The notes below the pieces were generated by a model, which was given only the letters and a program-made list of their open reading frames with translations, did no database searches and was not told the origin of the DNA. Of a stretch of 64,000 nt of DNA, positions 37,116 to 46,086 are shown piece after piece. The position numbers and the translations under genes are program-made. The stretch comes from Cytobacillus sp. NCCP-133. Lineage in GTDB: Bacteria > Bacillota > Bacilli > Bacillales > Cytobacillaceae. The number at the start of each line of letters is the position of its first letter. Position 1 is the first letter of the stretch. The DNA lies in the NCBI RefSeq assembly GCF_026011715.1, contig NZ_BRVM01000001.1, positions 591,021 through 655,020 of the forward strand, written 5' to 3'.

Positions 37116-38510
37116 TTAATTCATAACCTGCTCTTTTGCCTCAAGAGATTTTTTGGCTTTTTCAATCGCAATATTTACTTGTTTAAAACCTGTTCCCCCT
37201 GCACTGTTTCTTCTTTTTACAGCCGTATAAGGATCCAGGACTTCATAGATATCTTCTTCAAATGACGAATGGGCCTTCTTATATTCATCAAGCGGCAATT
37301 CTGCAAGAAAGCATCCTTTTTGAACACATTCTAGCACAAGTTTTCCCACAATCTCGTGGGCTTCCCTGAATGGAATTCCTTTGTCAGATAGGTAATCTGC
37401 CAGTTCAGTGGCATTGGAAAAATCATTCTTAGTTGCTTCTTTCATTTGCTGTGTTTTCACCTTCATCGTACGGATCATACCCGCAAAAATTTTCAGTGAA
37501 CCTGTAACGGTTTTTACCGTGTCAAACATTCCTTCCTTGTCTTCCTGCATATCCTTATTATAGGCAAGCGGAAGCCCCTTTAAGACAGTAAGCAAGCCCA
37601 TTAAATTCCCGTAAACACGGCCTGTTTTGCCGCGGATGAGCTCTGCCATATCAGGGTTCTTCTTCTGTGGCATAATGCTGCTGCCAGTTGCAAAGCTGTC
37701 ATCCAGCTCAATGAACTGGAATTCCTGGCTTGACCAAAGAATGAACTCTTCGCTTAAGCGGGAAAGATGCATCATCAGGATAGAGCTTGAAGATAAGAAC
37801 TCAAGAATAAAATCCCGGTCACTGACAGCATCAAGGCTGTTTTCATAAATACCTTCAAATCCGAGCAGGCCAGCTGAATACTGTCGGTCAATTGGGAACG
37901 TGGTCCCTGCCAGAGCTCCTGCCCCCAGGGGAGAAAGGTTGATTCTCTTCAAGCTTTCAATGAAACGCTCTTTATCTCGCTCAAGCATCCAGAAGTAAGC
38001 CATCAAATGATGTGCAAAAGAAATCGGCTGTGCTCTTTGCAAATGTGTATAACCTGGCATAACGGTTTCCACATTTTTTTCAGCCTGTCCTACCAATTCT
38101 TCTTGCATCTCATGAATTAAATCAATCATCAGCTTAACCTGTTTGCGCAAGTATAAATGCATATCTGTTGCCACCTGATCATTGCGGCTTCTTGCAGTAT
38201 GAAGTTTTCCTCCCACAGGGCCGGCCAATTCAGTCAGATAGCTTTCAAGATTTAAATGGATATCTTCCAGCTTCACAGAGTAAGAAAGTTTATCTTTGGA
38301 AGCTTTCTCCTTCAGCTGCTGAAGACCGGTTTTAATCTTTGCTGCTTCTTCCTCTGTTATAATGCCAGTTTTGGAAAGCATAGCAACATGGGCCATGCTT
38401 CCCTCCAGATCTTCCATAACTAACTCCTGGTCGAATGAAATCGACGCTCCAAATTCATCTACCCATTCCTCAGCAGATTTTGTAAATCTGCCTCCCCATA
38501 ATTTTTTCAC
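37116..38510 (-). CDS. argH: Argininosuccinate lyase
   Basis: Splits argininosuccinate to arginine and fumarate. 464 aa. Fumarase-superfamily signature [14 protein letters not shown] contains the flexible catalytic loop Ser. The conserved His segment is [16 protein letters not shown], and [13 protein letters not shown] is present. The start is GTG 38510, overlapping the argG stop (GTGA), so the pair is translationally coupled. The C-terminal 'GTGFKQVN' region is normal. Confidence 0.96.
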   Translation of the reverse strand: MKKLWGGRFTKSAEEWVDEFGASISFDQELVMEDLEGSMAHVAMLSKTGIITEEEAAKIKTGLQQLKEKASKDKLSYSVKLEDIHLNLESYLTELAGPVGGKLHTARSRNDQVATDMHLYLRKQVKLMIDLIHEMQEELVGQAEKNVETVMPGYTHLQRAQPISFAHHLMAYFWMLERDKERFIESLKRINLSPLGAGALAGTTFPIDRQYSAGLLGFEGIYENSLDAVSDRDFILEFLSSSSILMMHLSRLSEEFILWSSQEFQFIELDDSFATGSSIMPQKKNPDMAELIRGKTGRVYGNLMGLLTVLKGLPLAYNKDMQEDKEGMFDTVKTVTGSLKIFAGMIRTMKVKTQQMKEATKNDFSNATELADYLSDKGIPFREAHEIVGKLVLECVQKGCFLAELPLDEYKKAHSSFEEDIYEVLDPYTAVKRRNSAGGTGFKQVNIAIEKAKKSLEAKEQVMN

Positions 38511-39715
38511 ACTGTCACCTTCTTGTTGTTTTGAACGATGCTTTGAACTTTAGTCGGCAAGCCCCATAACTTGATAAAACCAACTGCTGCGTTATGGTCA
38601 AATTCATCCTCTGACGTATAAGTAGCCAGTTTTTCATCATATAATGAATACGGAGATTTTCTGCCTTCTACGATTGCATGCCCTTTAAACAGCTTGACTC
38701 TTACGGTACCTGTAACAAAGCTCTGTGTTTCCTTAAGGAATGCGGCCAATGCATTATTAAGCTGAGAAAACCATAATCCTTCATAGATCAGTTCAGCAAT
38801 CTTTTTCTCAATAACCGGTTTAAAATGTGCCACTTCTTTTACAAGTGTTAAGTCTTCAAGCTCTTTATGGGCTTTTAATAATGTCATTGCACCCGGACAT
38901 TCATAGACCTCACGTGATTTAATGCCGACAAGGCGGTTTTCCACATGGTCAATACGTCCAACACCATGTTTGCCTCCAAGCTCATTCAATTCGGCAATAA
39001 GCTCTGAAAGCTTCATTGCTTTCCCATTCAAGCTGACAGGAACGCCTTTTTCAAAGCCGATTTCCACCGTATCAGATGTATTAGGAGCTTTTTCAAGTGA
39101 AACGGTTAGATCGTAAGCATCTTCCGGAGGAGCTGCCCATGGATCTTCAAGCACTCCGCATTCATTGCTTCTTCCCCATAAATTTTGGTCAATGCTGTAT
39201 GGAGAATCAAGGTTGATTGGAATTGGAATATCATTTTGTTTAGCATATTCGATTTCTTCTTCACGTGACCAGCTCCACTCACGAACAGGAGCTAAGACCT
39301 GGAGCTCAGGATTTAATGACTGAATGGCTACTTCGAAACGAACTTGGTCGTTTCCTTTTCCCGTACAGCCATGTGCTACTGCCGTTGCCCCTTCTTTTTC
39401 TGCTACTTCAACAAGCTTTTTGGCGATCAGCGGACGTGAAAGAGCAGAGATTAAAGGATATTTATTTTCATAAAGCGCATGAGCCTGAAGGGCAATTAAT
39501 GCATATTCATTAGCAAATTCTTCTTTCGCATCGATTACATAAGACTGTACCGCTCCGACAGATAAAGCTTTTTTCTGGATAAAGTTCAGGTCTTTACCTT
39601 CCCCCACATCCAGGCAGCAGGCAACGACTGCATAGCCTTGATCCTGAAGCCATTTAACAGCAACTGATGTATCCAAACCGCCTGAATAAGCAAGAACAAC
39701 TTTATTTTGTAACAT
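38507..39715 (-). CDS. argG: Argininosuccinate synthase
   Basis: Joins citrulline and aspartate with ATP. 402 aa. The PP-loop ATP site is [18 protein letters not shown], and [17 protein letters not shown] and the [15 protein letters not shown] citrulline/aspartate segments are present. ATG follows GAGGAGGAAATATAA. Tandem ARG boxes and a sigma-A promoter lie directly upstream, so the argGH operon is expected to be repressed by AhrC/ArgR with arginine. Confidence 0.96.
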   Translation of the reverse strand: MLQNKVVLAYSGGLDTSVAVKWLQDQGYAVVACCLDVGEGKDLNFIQKKALSVGAVQSYVIDAKEEFANEYALIALQAHALYENKYPLISALSRPLIAKKLVEVAEKEGATAVAHGCTGKGNDQVRFEVAIQSLNPELQVLAPVREWSWSREEEIEYAKQNDIPIPINLDSPYSIDQNLWGRSNECGVLEDPWAAPPEDAYDLTVSLEKAPNTSDTVEIGFEKGVPVSLNGKAMKLSELIAELNELGGKHGVGRIDHVENRLVGIKSREVYECPGAMTLLKAHKELEDLTLVKEVAHFKPVIEKKIAELIYEGLWFSQLNNALAAFLKETQSFVTGTVRVKLFKGHAIVEGRKSPYSLYDEKLATYTSEDEFDHNAAVGFIKLWGLPTKVQSIVQNNKKVTV

Positions 39716-39737
39716 TTATATTTCCTCCTCATATTTA

Positions 39738-39776
39738 TTTGTATAAATATACAATCAAATTATATTTTTATTCATT
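39738..39776 (-). promoter_or_regulatory. Tandem ARG boxes (AhrC/ArgR operator)
   Basis: On the minus strand ATTGTATATTTATACAAA (39738-39755) matches TNTGNATWWWWATNCANA at 17 of 18 positions. AATGAATAAAAATATAAT (39759-39776) is a second, weaker box. The 3 bp gap is the usual spacing for hexamer binding. The boxes lie between the promoter and the argG ribosome binding site. A third partial match is at 39832-39849. Confidence 0.8.
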
Positions 39777-39788
39777 TATTATTCTCTT

Positions 39789-39817
39789 ACTTTACCAACC
39801 TTTTTTTAAAAAATCAA
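39789..39817 (-). promoter_or_regulatory. Candidate sigma-A promoter of argGH
   Basis: On the minus strand TTGATT (39812-39817) and TAAAGT (39789-39794) are 17 bp apart. ARG boxes begin about 13 bp downstream of the -10 box. Confidence 0.5.
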
Positions 39818-39969
39818 TAGTTATTCTTAAAATTGTATAAAAATCAGTAAAAAAATGAACCATTTCCTAAGATATAGGCGTTTGATATGCGGGCATTTAT
39901 ACTAATTCATAGAAGCATCGCTATCTTTATAGTAAAATAAAGGCAAGATTATTCTTTGGGGGCTTAAAA

Positions 39970-40284
39970 ATGGAGGAGCATTTTTTACAAGATAACCGGC
40001 TTGGCATCCCTATTCCAGATTTCGACCGCGAATGGGATGAATTTTCACAGAAAACGCAGCAGATGATTTTGTTTCAATGGGAAAATATTCGGGGCAGAAT
40101 TCCAGATCGGATTTCTGAGCTTGAGGCAGATATCAACAGGAAACAGGCTGAGCTATCTGATGAAGGAAATTTCGAAAGATCGTGCAAATTGAATAATGAA
40201 ATATCTGATTTAGCATCCATTATTAATGATTTATGGCTTTGGTATAGAACAAATCAGGATATTACAGGAAAAATGCATTCTTAG
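39970..40284 (+). CDS. Hypothetical coiled-coil protein, 104 aa
   Basis: Not recognised. It is soluble, acidic and mainly helical, with a Trp-rich N-terminus (DFDREWDEFSQKTQQMILFQWENIRGRIP) and a heptad-like middle (RISELEADINRKQAELSDEGNFERSCKLNNEISDLASIINDLW). GGGGGCTTAAAA precedes the ATG. It diverges from argG and is followed by repeat family R sequence. No catalytic motif is visible; a structural or adaptor role is only a guess. Confidence 0.65.
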   Translation: MEEHFLQDNRLGIPIPDFDREWDEFSQKTQQMILFQWENIRGRIPDRISELEADINRKQAELSDEGNFERSCKLNNEISDLASIINDLWLWYRTNQDITGKMHS

Positions 40285-40299
40285 GAATGCGGATTGTCA

Positions 40300-40500
40300 G
40301 ACAGCCCATCCTCCTCGAGCAGGAACTGCCAGTCAGAAAAATTATGAAAGTAAACAGCATGAAAGGAAAAGGGACGTGGCTTTTAGGGTTGAAGGACTAG
40401 CCAATCCCTTTCAGAAGGAAAAAACGCCCACCCTTTTTCGGAGGACGGTTAGCTAGACAGGGCTTGTGATCTCGAGGGGGCAGGGCTGCTGCGCTAGACG
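40300..40500. repeat. Mosaic copy of repeat family R
   Basis: GGGACGTGGCTTTTAGG and GGCTTGTGATCTCGAGGGGG with TAGACAG and GCGCTAGAC blocks match parts of the copies at 52249 and 60382, but in mixed order and orientation. It fills the 310 bp between the coiled-coil gene and moaB. Confidence 0.55.
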
Positions 40501-40566
40501 CAGATAAACTATTTAACAAGTTATCAACACTTTGCCCATTTTGTATTTCCTAAACAGTAAAAAATT

Positions 40567-40584
40567 CCTTTCCAGCCGGAAAGG
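40567..40584 (-). terminator. Terminator of moaB
   Basis: CCTTTCC (40567-40573) pairs with GGAAAGG (40578-40584), with flanking A/T pairs, followed on the minus strand by AATTTTTT. Confidence 0.75.
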
Positions 40585-40594
40585 ATTTTCTTTA

Positions 40595-41107
40595 TTATAA
40601 GTCTTTCTTCAACTCTCTGACGACATGTCCAAGTTCAGGAAGAATCAGTTTATTCATGGCGAGCCGGACTGCACCGGAGGACCCAGGTGTGGAGAAAATG
40701 GCTGTATGATTGGCAGCACCAGCAGCTGCTCTTGACAGGATGGCGGCAGAACCGATATCCTCCCTGTAGCTGAGCATCCGGAATAATTCACCGAAACCGT
40801 CCATTTCTTTATCAAATAATTCTCTCACCGTTTCGATCGTAACATCCCGCAAAGCAATTCCAGTACCTCCATTGGTAAGGACAGCATCGATAGTAGGATC
40901 TTCACAGCCTTTTTTAACTGCTTCGCGGATCGGGCCAGCTTCATCTTTCACAATTACGTAATCGGCAATCCTGTGTCCTGCTTCTTCCAATAGCTGAATC
41001 ATCTGCTTGCCGCTCTTATCCGTTTCTTTATCTCTGGTGTCGCTGACTGTCACCACTTTGCATCTTATTTCTTTTGGCGCTTCTTTTTTATGCTCCAATG
41101 TACTCAC
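40595..41107 (-). CDS. moaB: MoaB-type molybdenum cofactor protein
   Basis: 170 aa of the MoaB/MogA family, which adenylylates molybdopterin. The signature VLTNGGTGIALRDVTIE and the C-terminal FSTPGSSGAVRLAMNKLILPELGHVV are intact. The start is GTG 41107, with AAAGGTG upstream. No other molybdopterin genes are near, which is also the case in B. subtilis, so its partners must lie elsewhere. Confidence 0.9.
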   Translation of the reverse strand: MSTLEHKKEAPKEIRCKVVTVSDTRDKETDKSGKQMIQLLEEAGHRIADYVIVKDEAGPIREAVKKGCEDPTIDAVLTNGGTGIALRDVTIETVRELFDKEMDGFGELFRMLSYREDIGSAAILSRAAAGAANHTAIFSTPGSSGAVRLAMNKLILPELGHVVRELKKDL

Positions 41108-41164
41108 TTAGCATCACCTTTGATTGTCATTCTTGTATTTAAACTAAAAATAATTCTTGGCATT

Positions 41165-41995
41165 CTATTCCTTTTTGTGCAGATACCTCATTTGATAATA
41201 CTTATGGGCAAAATCTGTGACATTTCGCGTCAGCTGGTAATTGGCTCCTGCTCCGATTGCCATGCTGATAAATGGAATCCCCTGGATTGATTTTTTTCGA
41301 AAGAAGAAAATGGCCATTGCCTTGAATAATTGCTTCATTGGCTGCTCAATCCAAGTAACATCGGTCAATTCTTCTTTTCCTTCATAAAAATAAAACTCTT
41401 TCTGATCCCGGAGTTCAAGCATCAGCTCTTCCCAGGCACTGCCTCGCATGCGCGGCGGAAGGGTGGCTGCATGGAAGACTTTTAGGGAGCTCATCATTTC
41501 ATATGGAGTATTCACTTCAAATCCATAAGTCATGGCAATCAGCTGTACCGCACGGAGGTTAATAACAGCCATCGCAGGAATATCCGCACCAAGCATTAAT
41601 GAACTTCCTGTACCGGCAATGCCTCCCTGTGCAAATGAATAAAGCCGATGGCGGGCAATCTGCTGCTGCGCTATGTATTGAAGCTGATCAATGTTTAATG
41701 TTTTAAGATCTTCGATTGACTCAATGTCGGAATGAAAGATTCTGCCTGCGGTCAAAATACGTTCTTTTGCATCCATTTGCAGCTGTGATCCCTGGATCAG
41801 TGCATGGAGGTGAAACAGCCAGCTGTCAAGCGATGAAAAAACCTGCAGCTGCACCTCTTCAGGCAGCATTGAAAACGACCTTTCCAATGCCTTGTCATAT
41901 ACCTTTTCCAAATCATTGGGCTCATAGCTGTACAATATACTTTCCCAATCACGAATCCCGGCCAAAACACTATTTTCCCGTTCGCTTAATGGCAT
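41165..41995 (-). CDS. EcsC family protein
   Basis: About 276 aa. It resembles the EcsC family, whose function is unknown, through QIARHRLYSFAQGGIAGTGSSLMLGADIPAMAVINLRAVQLIAMTYG and the C-terminal GIPFISMAIGAGANYQLTRNVTDFAHKYY. The central Gly/Ala-rich segments may associate with membrane. The start is ATG 41995 (MPLSERENSVLAG), with GGGAGGAACTGCG upstream; the open frame extends 26 codons further. It lies between ackA and moaB, with no visible promoter of its own. Confidence 0.8.
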   Translation of the reverse strand: MPLSERENSVLAGIRDWESILYSYEPNDLEKVYDKALERSFSMLPEEVQLQVFSSLDSWLFHLHALIQGSQLQMDAKERILTAGRIFHSDIESIEDLKTLNIDQLQYIAQQQIARHRLYSFAQGGIAGTGSSLMLGADIPAMAVINLRAVQLIAMTYGFEVNTPYEMMSSLKVFHAATLPPRMRGSAWEELMLELRDQKEFYFYEGKEELTDVTWIEQPMKQLFKAMAIFFFRKKSIQGIPFISMAIGAGANYQLTRNVTDFAHKYYQMRYLHKKE

Positions 41996-42065
41996 CGCAG
42001 TTCCTCCCAAACGTATTATTGATCTCAGTATAGCATAAGTATGATGGTAAATTCTCCTTGCGCCT

Positions 42066-42099
42066 GATTGCATTTTTTTATAGATTGCATTTTTTTATA
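42066..42099. repeat. Perfect tandem duplication of 17 bp
   Basis: GATTGCATTTTTTTATA occurs twice without a gap (42066-42082 and 42083-42099), directly next to the ackA terminator. Confidence 0.85.
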
Positions 42100-42107
42100 C
42101 AAAAAAA

Positions 42108-42128
42108 GCAAGAGCATTCAGCCCCTGC
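42108..42128 (-). terminator. Terminator of ackA
   Basis: On the minus strand GCAGGGGC pairs with GCTCTTGC (two G-U pairs) around a 5-nt loop, followed by TTTTTTTG. It lies 10 bp after the ackA stop. Confidence 0.75.
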
Positions 42129-42137
42129 CTTGGTTGA

Positions 42138-43325
42138 TTATTTAGATAATCTAATAACATCTCGTGCAATCATGACTTCCTCATTTGTTGGGATGATCAT
42201 GACTTTTACTGGCGAATGAGGATAGTTGATGAACGCTTCTTCACCGCGTACCTTGTTCAACGCCGGATCCCAGTAGACGCCCATGAACTCAAGACCTTGA
42301 AGGACACGCTCACGGATAACATCACTGTTTTCGCCGATTCCTGCCGTGAAGATTATGGCATCAACACCATACATGCGTGATGCATAAGAACCGATATATT
42401 TGTGGATTCTGTTTGCGAATACTTCAAGAGCCAATTCTGCTCTTTCATTTCCTTCAACCGCCTTGATTTCAATATCGCGAAGATCACTAGAAAATCCAGA
42501 AACGCCAAGCATACCACTCTTTTTATTAAGTACGTCAAGAACTTCATCTGCGTTTTTTCCTGTCTTTTCCATTATGAATGGAATAAGGGCAGGGTCAATA
42601 TTACCGGAACGCGTTCCCATTGTTACACCTGCAAGAGGAGTGAATCCCATTGAAGTATCAATTGACTTTCCGCCTTCAATAGCTGTAATACTTGCTCCAT
42701 TTCCCAAGTGGCAGGAGATGAGGCGAAGCTGCTCAAGCGGGCGGCCAAGCATTTCGGCAGCACGTTCTGATACATATTTATGTGATGTTCCATGGAATCC
42801 ATATTTACGAATACCGTATTTCTCATAATACTCATATGGCAAGCTATATAAGAATGAGCTTTCAGGCATGGTTTGATGGAATGCCGTATCAAACACTGCA
42901 ACAGCCGGAACATTTGGAAGTACTTGCTGGAAAGCTTTTATTCCTGTTATGTTGGCCGGATTATGAAGAGGAGCAAGCTCCGAAAGTTCATCGATTTTTG
43001 CTAGGACTTCATCCGTTATGACAACAGAGTCATTAAAAGCTTCTCCTCCGTGTACGACACGGTGGCCAATGCCTTCAATTTCATCCAACGACTGAATGAT
43101 TCCTAGATTTGTTAATTTACCAAGTAAAATCTTTACAGCTACTCCATGATCAGGAATATCTATGACTTCCTTGATTTTTTCGCCATTTACGGAAATGTTA
43201 AAAACTGCATGATCCAATCCAATACGCTCAATTAAACCTTTGGTGATAACCTCTTCGCTCGGCATTTCAAAAAGCTGAAATTTTAACGAAGAACTGCCGG
43301 CATTAATTGCTATAATTTTTGCCAT
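42138..43325 (-). CDS. ackA: Acetate kinase
   Basis: Converts acetyl phosphate and ADP to acetate and ATP in overflow metabolism. 395 aa. N-terminal [16 protein letters not shown] carries the catalytic Asn. The family motifs [27 protein letters not shown] (catalytic Asp), [13 protein letters not shown] and FTAGIGENS are intact. ATG has AAGGAG about 10 nt upstream. A full cre match lies about 190 bp upstream, consistent with activation by CcpA known for B. subtilis ackA. Confidence 0.97.
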   Translation of the reverse strand: MAKIIAINAGSSSLKFQLFEMPSEEVITKGLIERIGLDHAVFNISVNGEKIKEVIDIPDHGVAVKILLGKLTNLGIIQSLDEIEGIGHRVVHGGEAFNDSVVITDEVLAKIDELSELAPLHNPANITGIKAFQQVLPNVPAVAVFDTAFHQTMPESSFLYSLPYEYYEKYGIRKYGFHGTSHKYVSERAAEMLGRPLEQLRLISCHLGNGASITAIEGGKSIDTSMGFTPLAGVTMGTRSGNIDPALIPFIMEKTGKNADEVLDVLNKKSGMLGVSGFSSDLRDIEIKAVEGNERAELALEVFANRIHKYIGSYASRMYGVDAIIFTAGIGENSDVIRERVLQGLEFMGVYWDPALNKVRGEEAFINYPHSPVKVMIIPTNEEVMIARDVIRLSK

Positions 43326-43516
43326 AAAGTAACCGCTCCTTCAAAATGTCCATAGTGTCCGGTTTTCCCAACTTTGAACATACTTTTATCTAACATCTTC
43401 TATATCGATGAAATGTCAAAATCGTACAATCTTATTTTGTTCATCGGACATCATTAATATCTCTCAATTCCCCATTTAAACATTGTAAGCCGCACATTTC
43501 AAGAAATACCTTGCAA

Positions 43517-43531
43517 TGGTATCGTTTTCAT
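43517..43531 (-). promoter_or_regulatory. cre site upstream of ackA
   Basis: Minus-strand ATGAAAACGATACCA agrees with every defined position of WTGNAANCGNWNNCW. It is upstream of ackA, where CcpA activates in B. subtilis. Confidence 0.7.
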
Positions 43532-43678
43532 GTTAAATTAAATATTTTCTGACTTTCTGATACTTCTCTAAATTTAAACATAATAACAAGATAAGCTTGT
43601 GACCGAGGGGCAGACTGCTTGTGTTAAAAAGTTCTCTAAGTTCAAAGGGATATATTCTGGATAAATGCTGATATCATA

Positions 43679-43710
43679 AAAGAAGCCGTTTGAGAAAACG
43701 GCTTCTTTTC
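43679..43710 (-). terminator. Terminator of ytxK
   Basis: AAAAGAAGCCGTTT (43679-43692) pairs with AAACGGCTTCTTTT (43697-43710), a 14-bp stem with a GAGA loop and T-tracts on both strands. Confidence 0.9.
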
Positions 43711-43717
43711 ACTTAGA

Positions 43718-44701
43718 TTATTTGCTTTCTTTATACCACACATCAATTTTTTTAAGGATTTTTTCTACTTCTGGTGTTTTTGACAGGCTGGGTAAATTAA
43801 CCAGGAGAGCCTGTTTGGGAGGAGTAATCCCCTCCCCTTTCTTTTGAAGAATGAATATGCTTTTTGCTGCTTTTTCATTTTTGAACATGGTCAGCGGTAG
43901 CTGCATTAACCCTTGGATATAAGCATGTTCCTTTATAAATTCATGAAGCTTTGGCGCCTGGTCGCTTTCAAACATGCCATTGGGAATAATGAGGAATAAA
44001 TAGCCGCCAGCCTTAATATGGTTCATGCTTTGCTCAATAAACAGGTGATGGGAATAGGAATGTCCTTCATCTGCTTTAAGCTTATATTCGGCGGCCCTTA
44101 CATCATTAGGATAATAGCCAATAGGCAAATCGCTTACGACTGCATCCGCAGCTTCGATAAACAGCGGCTCTAGGCTGTCCTGATTAAAAAACTGGATTGG
44201 GTGCTCCTGCAAATTGGCATTGATATAAGCCAGCTTAATTAAAAGATCATCCACCTCAATACCTGTTGCCTCAACGCTCTTATCTTTCTGGTGGTTTATT
44301 ACGGTTGTCAGTAAATTTCCTGTTCCCACCGCAGGATCGAGAAGGCGGAAATTTTTATCCAGAATAAACTTATCAACCAGGTATCCTACCAGCATGCCCA
44401 CAGCATCAGGAGTCATTTGATGATTAGGCTGTACATTTTCTTTCATCCCTTTTAAAATGGCAAGCTGAAAAGACTTTCTGACTTCCTCTTTAGTAAAGCT
44501 GCTTAAGTTAATGGATTCATAGCTCTTTCTAAGCCTTTTTACAGTTAATTCGCTGAGCTCCTCCTGGAGAATGCTCACATGGAAAAGATTTTCCCCTGTT
44601 TCAGCAAGTGCTTCCAGGTATGTACACTGCAGTTCTTCCTGCATGATGGTTGCCGTTTCATTAAAAATTGTAAATAAATCCTCAACCGGAGTTATTTTCA
44701 A
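43718..44701 (-). CDS. ytxK: YtxK, class I SAM-dependent methyltransferase (N6-adenine type)
   Basis: 327 aa. An N-terminal helical domain (1-100) precedes a Rossmann methyltransferase with FRLLDPAVGTGNLLTTVI (motif I), ATGIEVDDLLIKLA (motif II) and the catalytic region VVSDLPIGYYPND. The last replaces the usual NPPY with SDLPIG, as in YtxK homologues. DNA or another target is not known. The start is TTG 44701, with GGGAGG 7 nt upstream. Adjacent to ackA and tpx as in B. subtilis. Confidence 0.88.
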   Translation of the reverse strand: MKITPVEDLFTIFNETATIMQEELQCTYLEALAETGENLFHVSILQEELSELTVKRLRKSYESINLSSFTKEEVRKSFQLAILKGMKENVQPNHQMTPDAVGMLVGYLVDKFILDKNFRLLDPAVGTGNLLTTVINHQKDKSVEATGIEVDDLLIKLAYINANLQEHPIQFFNQDSLEPLFIEAADAVVSDLPIGYYPNDVRAAEYKLKADEGHSYSHHLFIEQSMNHIKAGGYLFLIIPNGMFESDQAPKLHEFIKEHAYIQGLMQLPLTMFKNEKAAKSIFILQKKGEGITPPKQALLVNLPSLSKTPEVEKILKKIDVWYKESK

Positions 44702-44794
44702 AGAGATTCCTCCCGTCCTTATTCTATTTTCCTATTTTAACGGGCTTTTGTGCCATTCACAAGTTTGTTGCTGAGATCAGCCTCTAGTTATCCC

Positions 44795-44895
44795 TGAAAA
44801 AATCATTTTATCCGTGATAAATCTTATCTATACCCGCGAAAATTCAGATCTATCTGCGAGCGATAAAATATTACCGCTATACGGTCATTTTCATT
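44795..44895. repeat. AT-rich degenerate tandem array
   Basis: Units of about 21 bp built on ATTTTATCCGTGATAAATCTT, ATCTATACCCGCGAAAATTC and ATCTATCTGCGAGCGATAAA. It resembles the array at 34491-34640 in unit size and in the TATC-G core. Confidence 0.5.
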
Positions 44896-44935
44896 CGGGA
44901 ATCCCCCACTTTTCCTGATGGAACCCAAAAATAAA

Positions 44936-44962
44936 AACCCCGGAATCTTAAATCCCGGGGCT
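44936..44962 (-). terminator. Terminator of tpx
   Basis: CCCCGG (44938-44943) pairs with CCGGGG (44955-44960), with extra A/T pairs inside and a minus-strand TTTTTATTTTTGG tail. Confidence 0.85.
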
Positions 44963-44973
44963 TTGTCACTTTG

Positions 44974-45474
44974 TTATTTCGCTTGTTTTGCAGCTTCTAC
45001 TGCTGCTTCATAGTTCGGATGATCTGTTGCTTCGCTCACATATTCTACATAAGTAACCGCATCATTTGAGTCAACCACAAAAACAGCACGGGCCAGCAGG
45101 CGAAGTTCCTGGATTGCAACTCCGTATGCTTCTCCGAATGAAAGGTCTCGGTGATCGGATACAGTCTGTACGTTTTCGATGCCAGCAGCTGCACACCAGC
45201 GCTTTTGAGCAAACGGAAGGTCTACACTTACTGTAAGAATCTTAACGTTGTCTAGCTTAGCAGCTTCTTCGTTAAAACGGCGTGTTTGTGCATCACAAAC
45301 CCCTGTGTCGATGGAAGGAACCACACTGATTAAACGCACCTGGCCTTTGGAATCAGCAAGTGTTACTTCTGATAGATCGTTCGCCAACACCTTGAAATCA
45401 GGGGCTTTGTCTCCCACTTTTATTTCGTTTCCAAGCAAAGTTACCGGATTACCTTTAAATGTAATAGATGCCAT
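44974..45474 (-). CDS. tpx: Thiol peroxidase (2-Cys peroxiredoxin)
   Basis: 166 aa. Peroxidatic Cys60 is in [12 protein letters not shown] and resolving Cys94 in [10 protein letters not shown], the Tpx arrangement. It reduces hydroperoxides with thioredoxin. The start is ATG 45474 ([11 protein letters not shown]), 9 nt from AAGGAGG; the ATG three codons earlier touches the ribosome binding site. Monocistronic, with its own terminator. Confidence 0.96.
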   Translation of the reverse strand: MASITFKGNPVTLLGNEIKVGDKAPDFKVLANDLSEVTLADSKGQVRLISVVPSIDTGVCDAQTRRFNEEAAKLDNVKILTVSVDLPFAQKRWCAAAGIENVQTVSDHRDLSFGEAYGVAIQELRLLARAVFVVDSNDAVTYVEYVSEATDHPNYEAAVEAAKQAK

Positions 45475-45565
45475 ATGAATCATCCTCCTTAATCACTTAT
45501 GTACAGTGTAAATCATATCTTTTCAGAGTCTTTTTTGCAATTATTATGGGTGAAATCTAAGAAAA

Positions 45566-45596
45566 AAGTTAACTCCCGCTAGGAAAGTTAACTTCC
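45566..45596 (-). terminator. Terminator of ytfI-ytfJ
   Basis: AGTTAACT (45568-45575) and AGTTAACT (45587-45594) pair across an 11-nt loop, followed on the minus strand by TTTTTTC. Confidence 0.8.
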
Positions 45597-45601
45597 TTCT
45601 G

Positions 45602-46069
45602 TTAAAGATCAAGATCTTTTTTAGGGCCATTATAGTCCTGGCCATTTTGATTTTGATTTTGGCTTTGCTGGTTTCCACTGCTGTTATCGCTATTCTTATT
45701 GAACATTTGCTGGATTTTATCAACAGCCTGGGGAGCCAGATCAAGAATTTTCTCATATAAATGAGTGCTTTCGTCAAGATGAACCATCTTAACGCCATGG
45801 GAGTTGACAATTAAAAATGCGATTGGGGTAATGGAAACACCGCCACCGCTTCCTCCCCCGAATGGATGCCCCTGCTGCTCGCCAGATGGTCCATCAAGCA
45901 TGAACTCGCTTCCTCCAGCTGCAAATCCAAAGCCTACCTTTGAAACCGTCAATATCACACTGCCATCAGGAGTTTCAACAGGATCTCCAATAATAGTGTT
46001 TACGTCAATCATTTCTTTCAGATTTTCCATGGCAGTAGTCATTAGCCCTTGAATTGGATGGTCAGGCAT
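45602..46069 (-). CDS. ytfJ: Spore germination protein GerW-like, YtfJ
   Basis: 155 aa. The GerW/YtfJ core includes MIDVNTIIGDPVETPDGSVILTVSKVGFGFAAGG and a Gly-rich loop (HPFGGGSGGGVSITPIAFL). The last 35 residues are Asn/Gln-rich low complexity. In B. subtilis the family is made in the forespore and is needed for L-alanine germination. ATG has AGGAGGAGCAGTTT upstream. It follows ytfI by 17 bp. Confidence 0.92.
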   Translation of the reverse strand: MPDHPIQGLMTTAMENLKEMIDVNTIIGDPVETPDGSVILTVSKVGFGFAAGGSEFMLDGPSGEQQGHPFGGGSGGGVSITPIAFLIVNSHGVKMVHLDESTHLYEKILDLAPQAVDKIQQMFNKNSDNSSGNQQSQNQNQNGQDYNGPKKDLDL

Positions 46070-46086
46070 AAACTGCTCCTCCTTTT

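Larger units (their letters stand above)
43326..43717. other. ytxK-ackA intergenic region
   Basis: 392 bp containing the ytxK terminator, the cre match at 43517-43531 and a minus-strand TTGACA at about 43413-43418 with no well-spaced -10. Nothing else was recognised. Confidence 0.45.

Noticed and set aside
40226-40456. A 76-codon frame after the coiled-coil gene
   Set aside because: It mostly covers repeat family R sequence and has no ribosome binding site.
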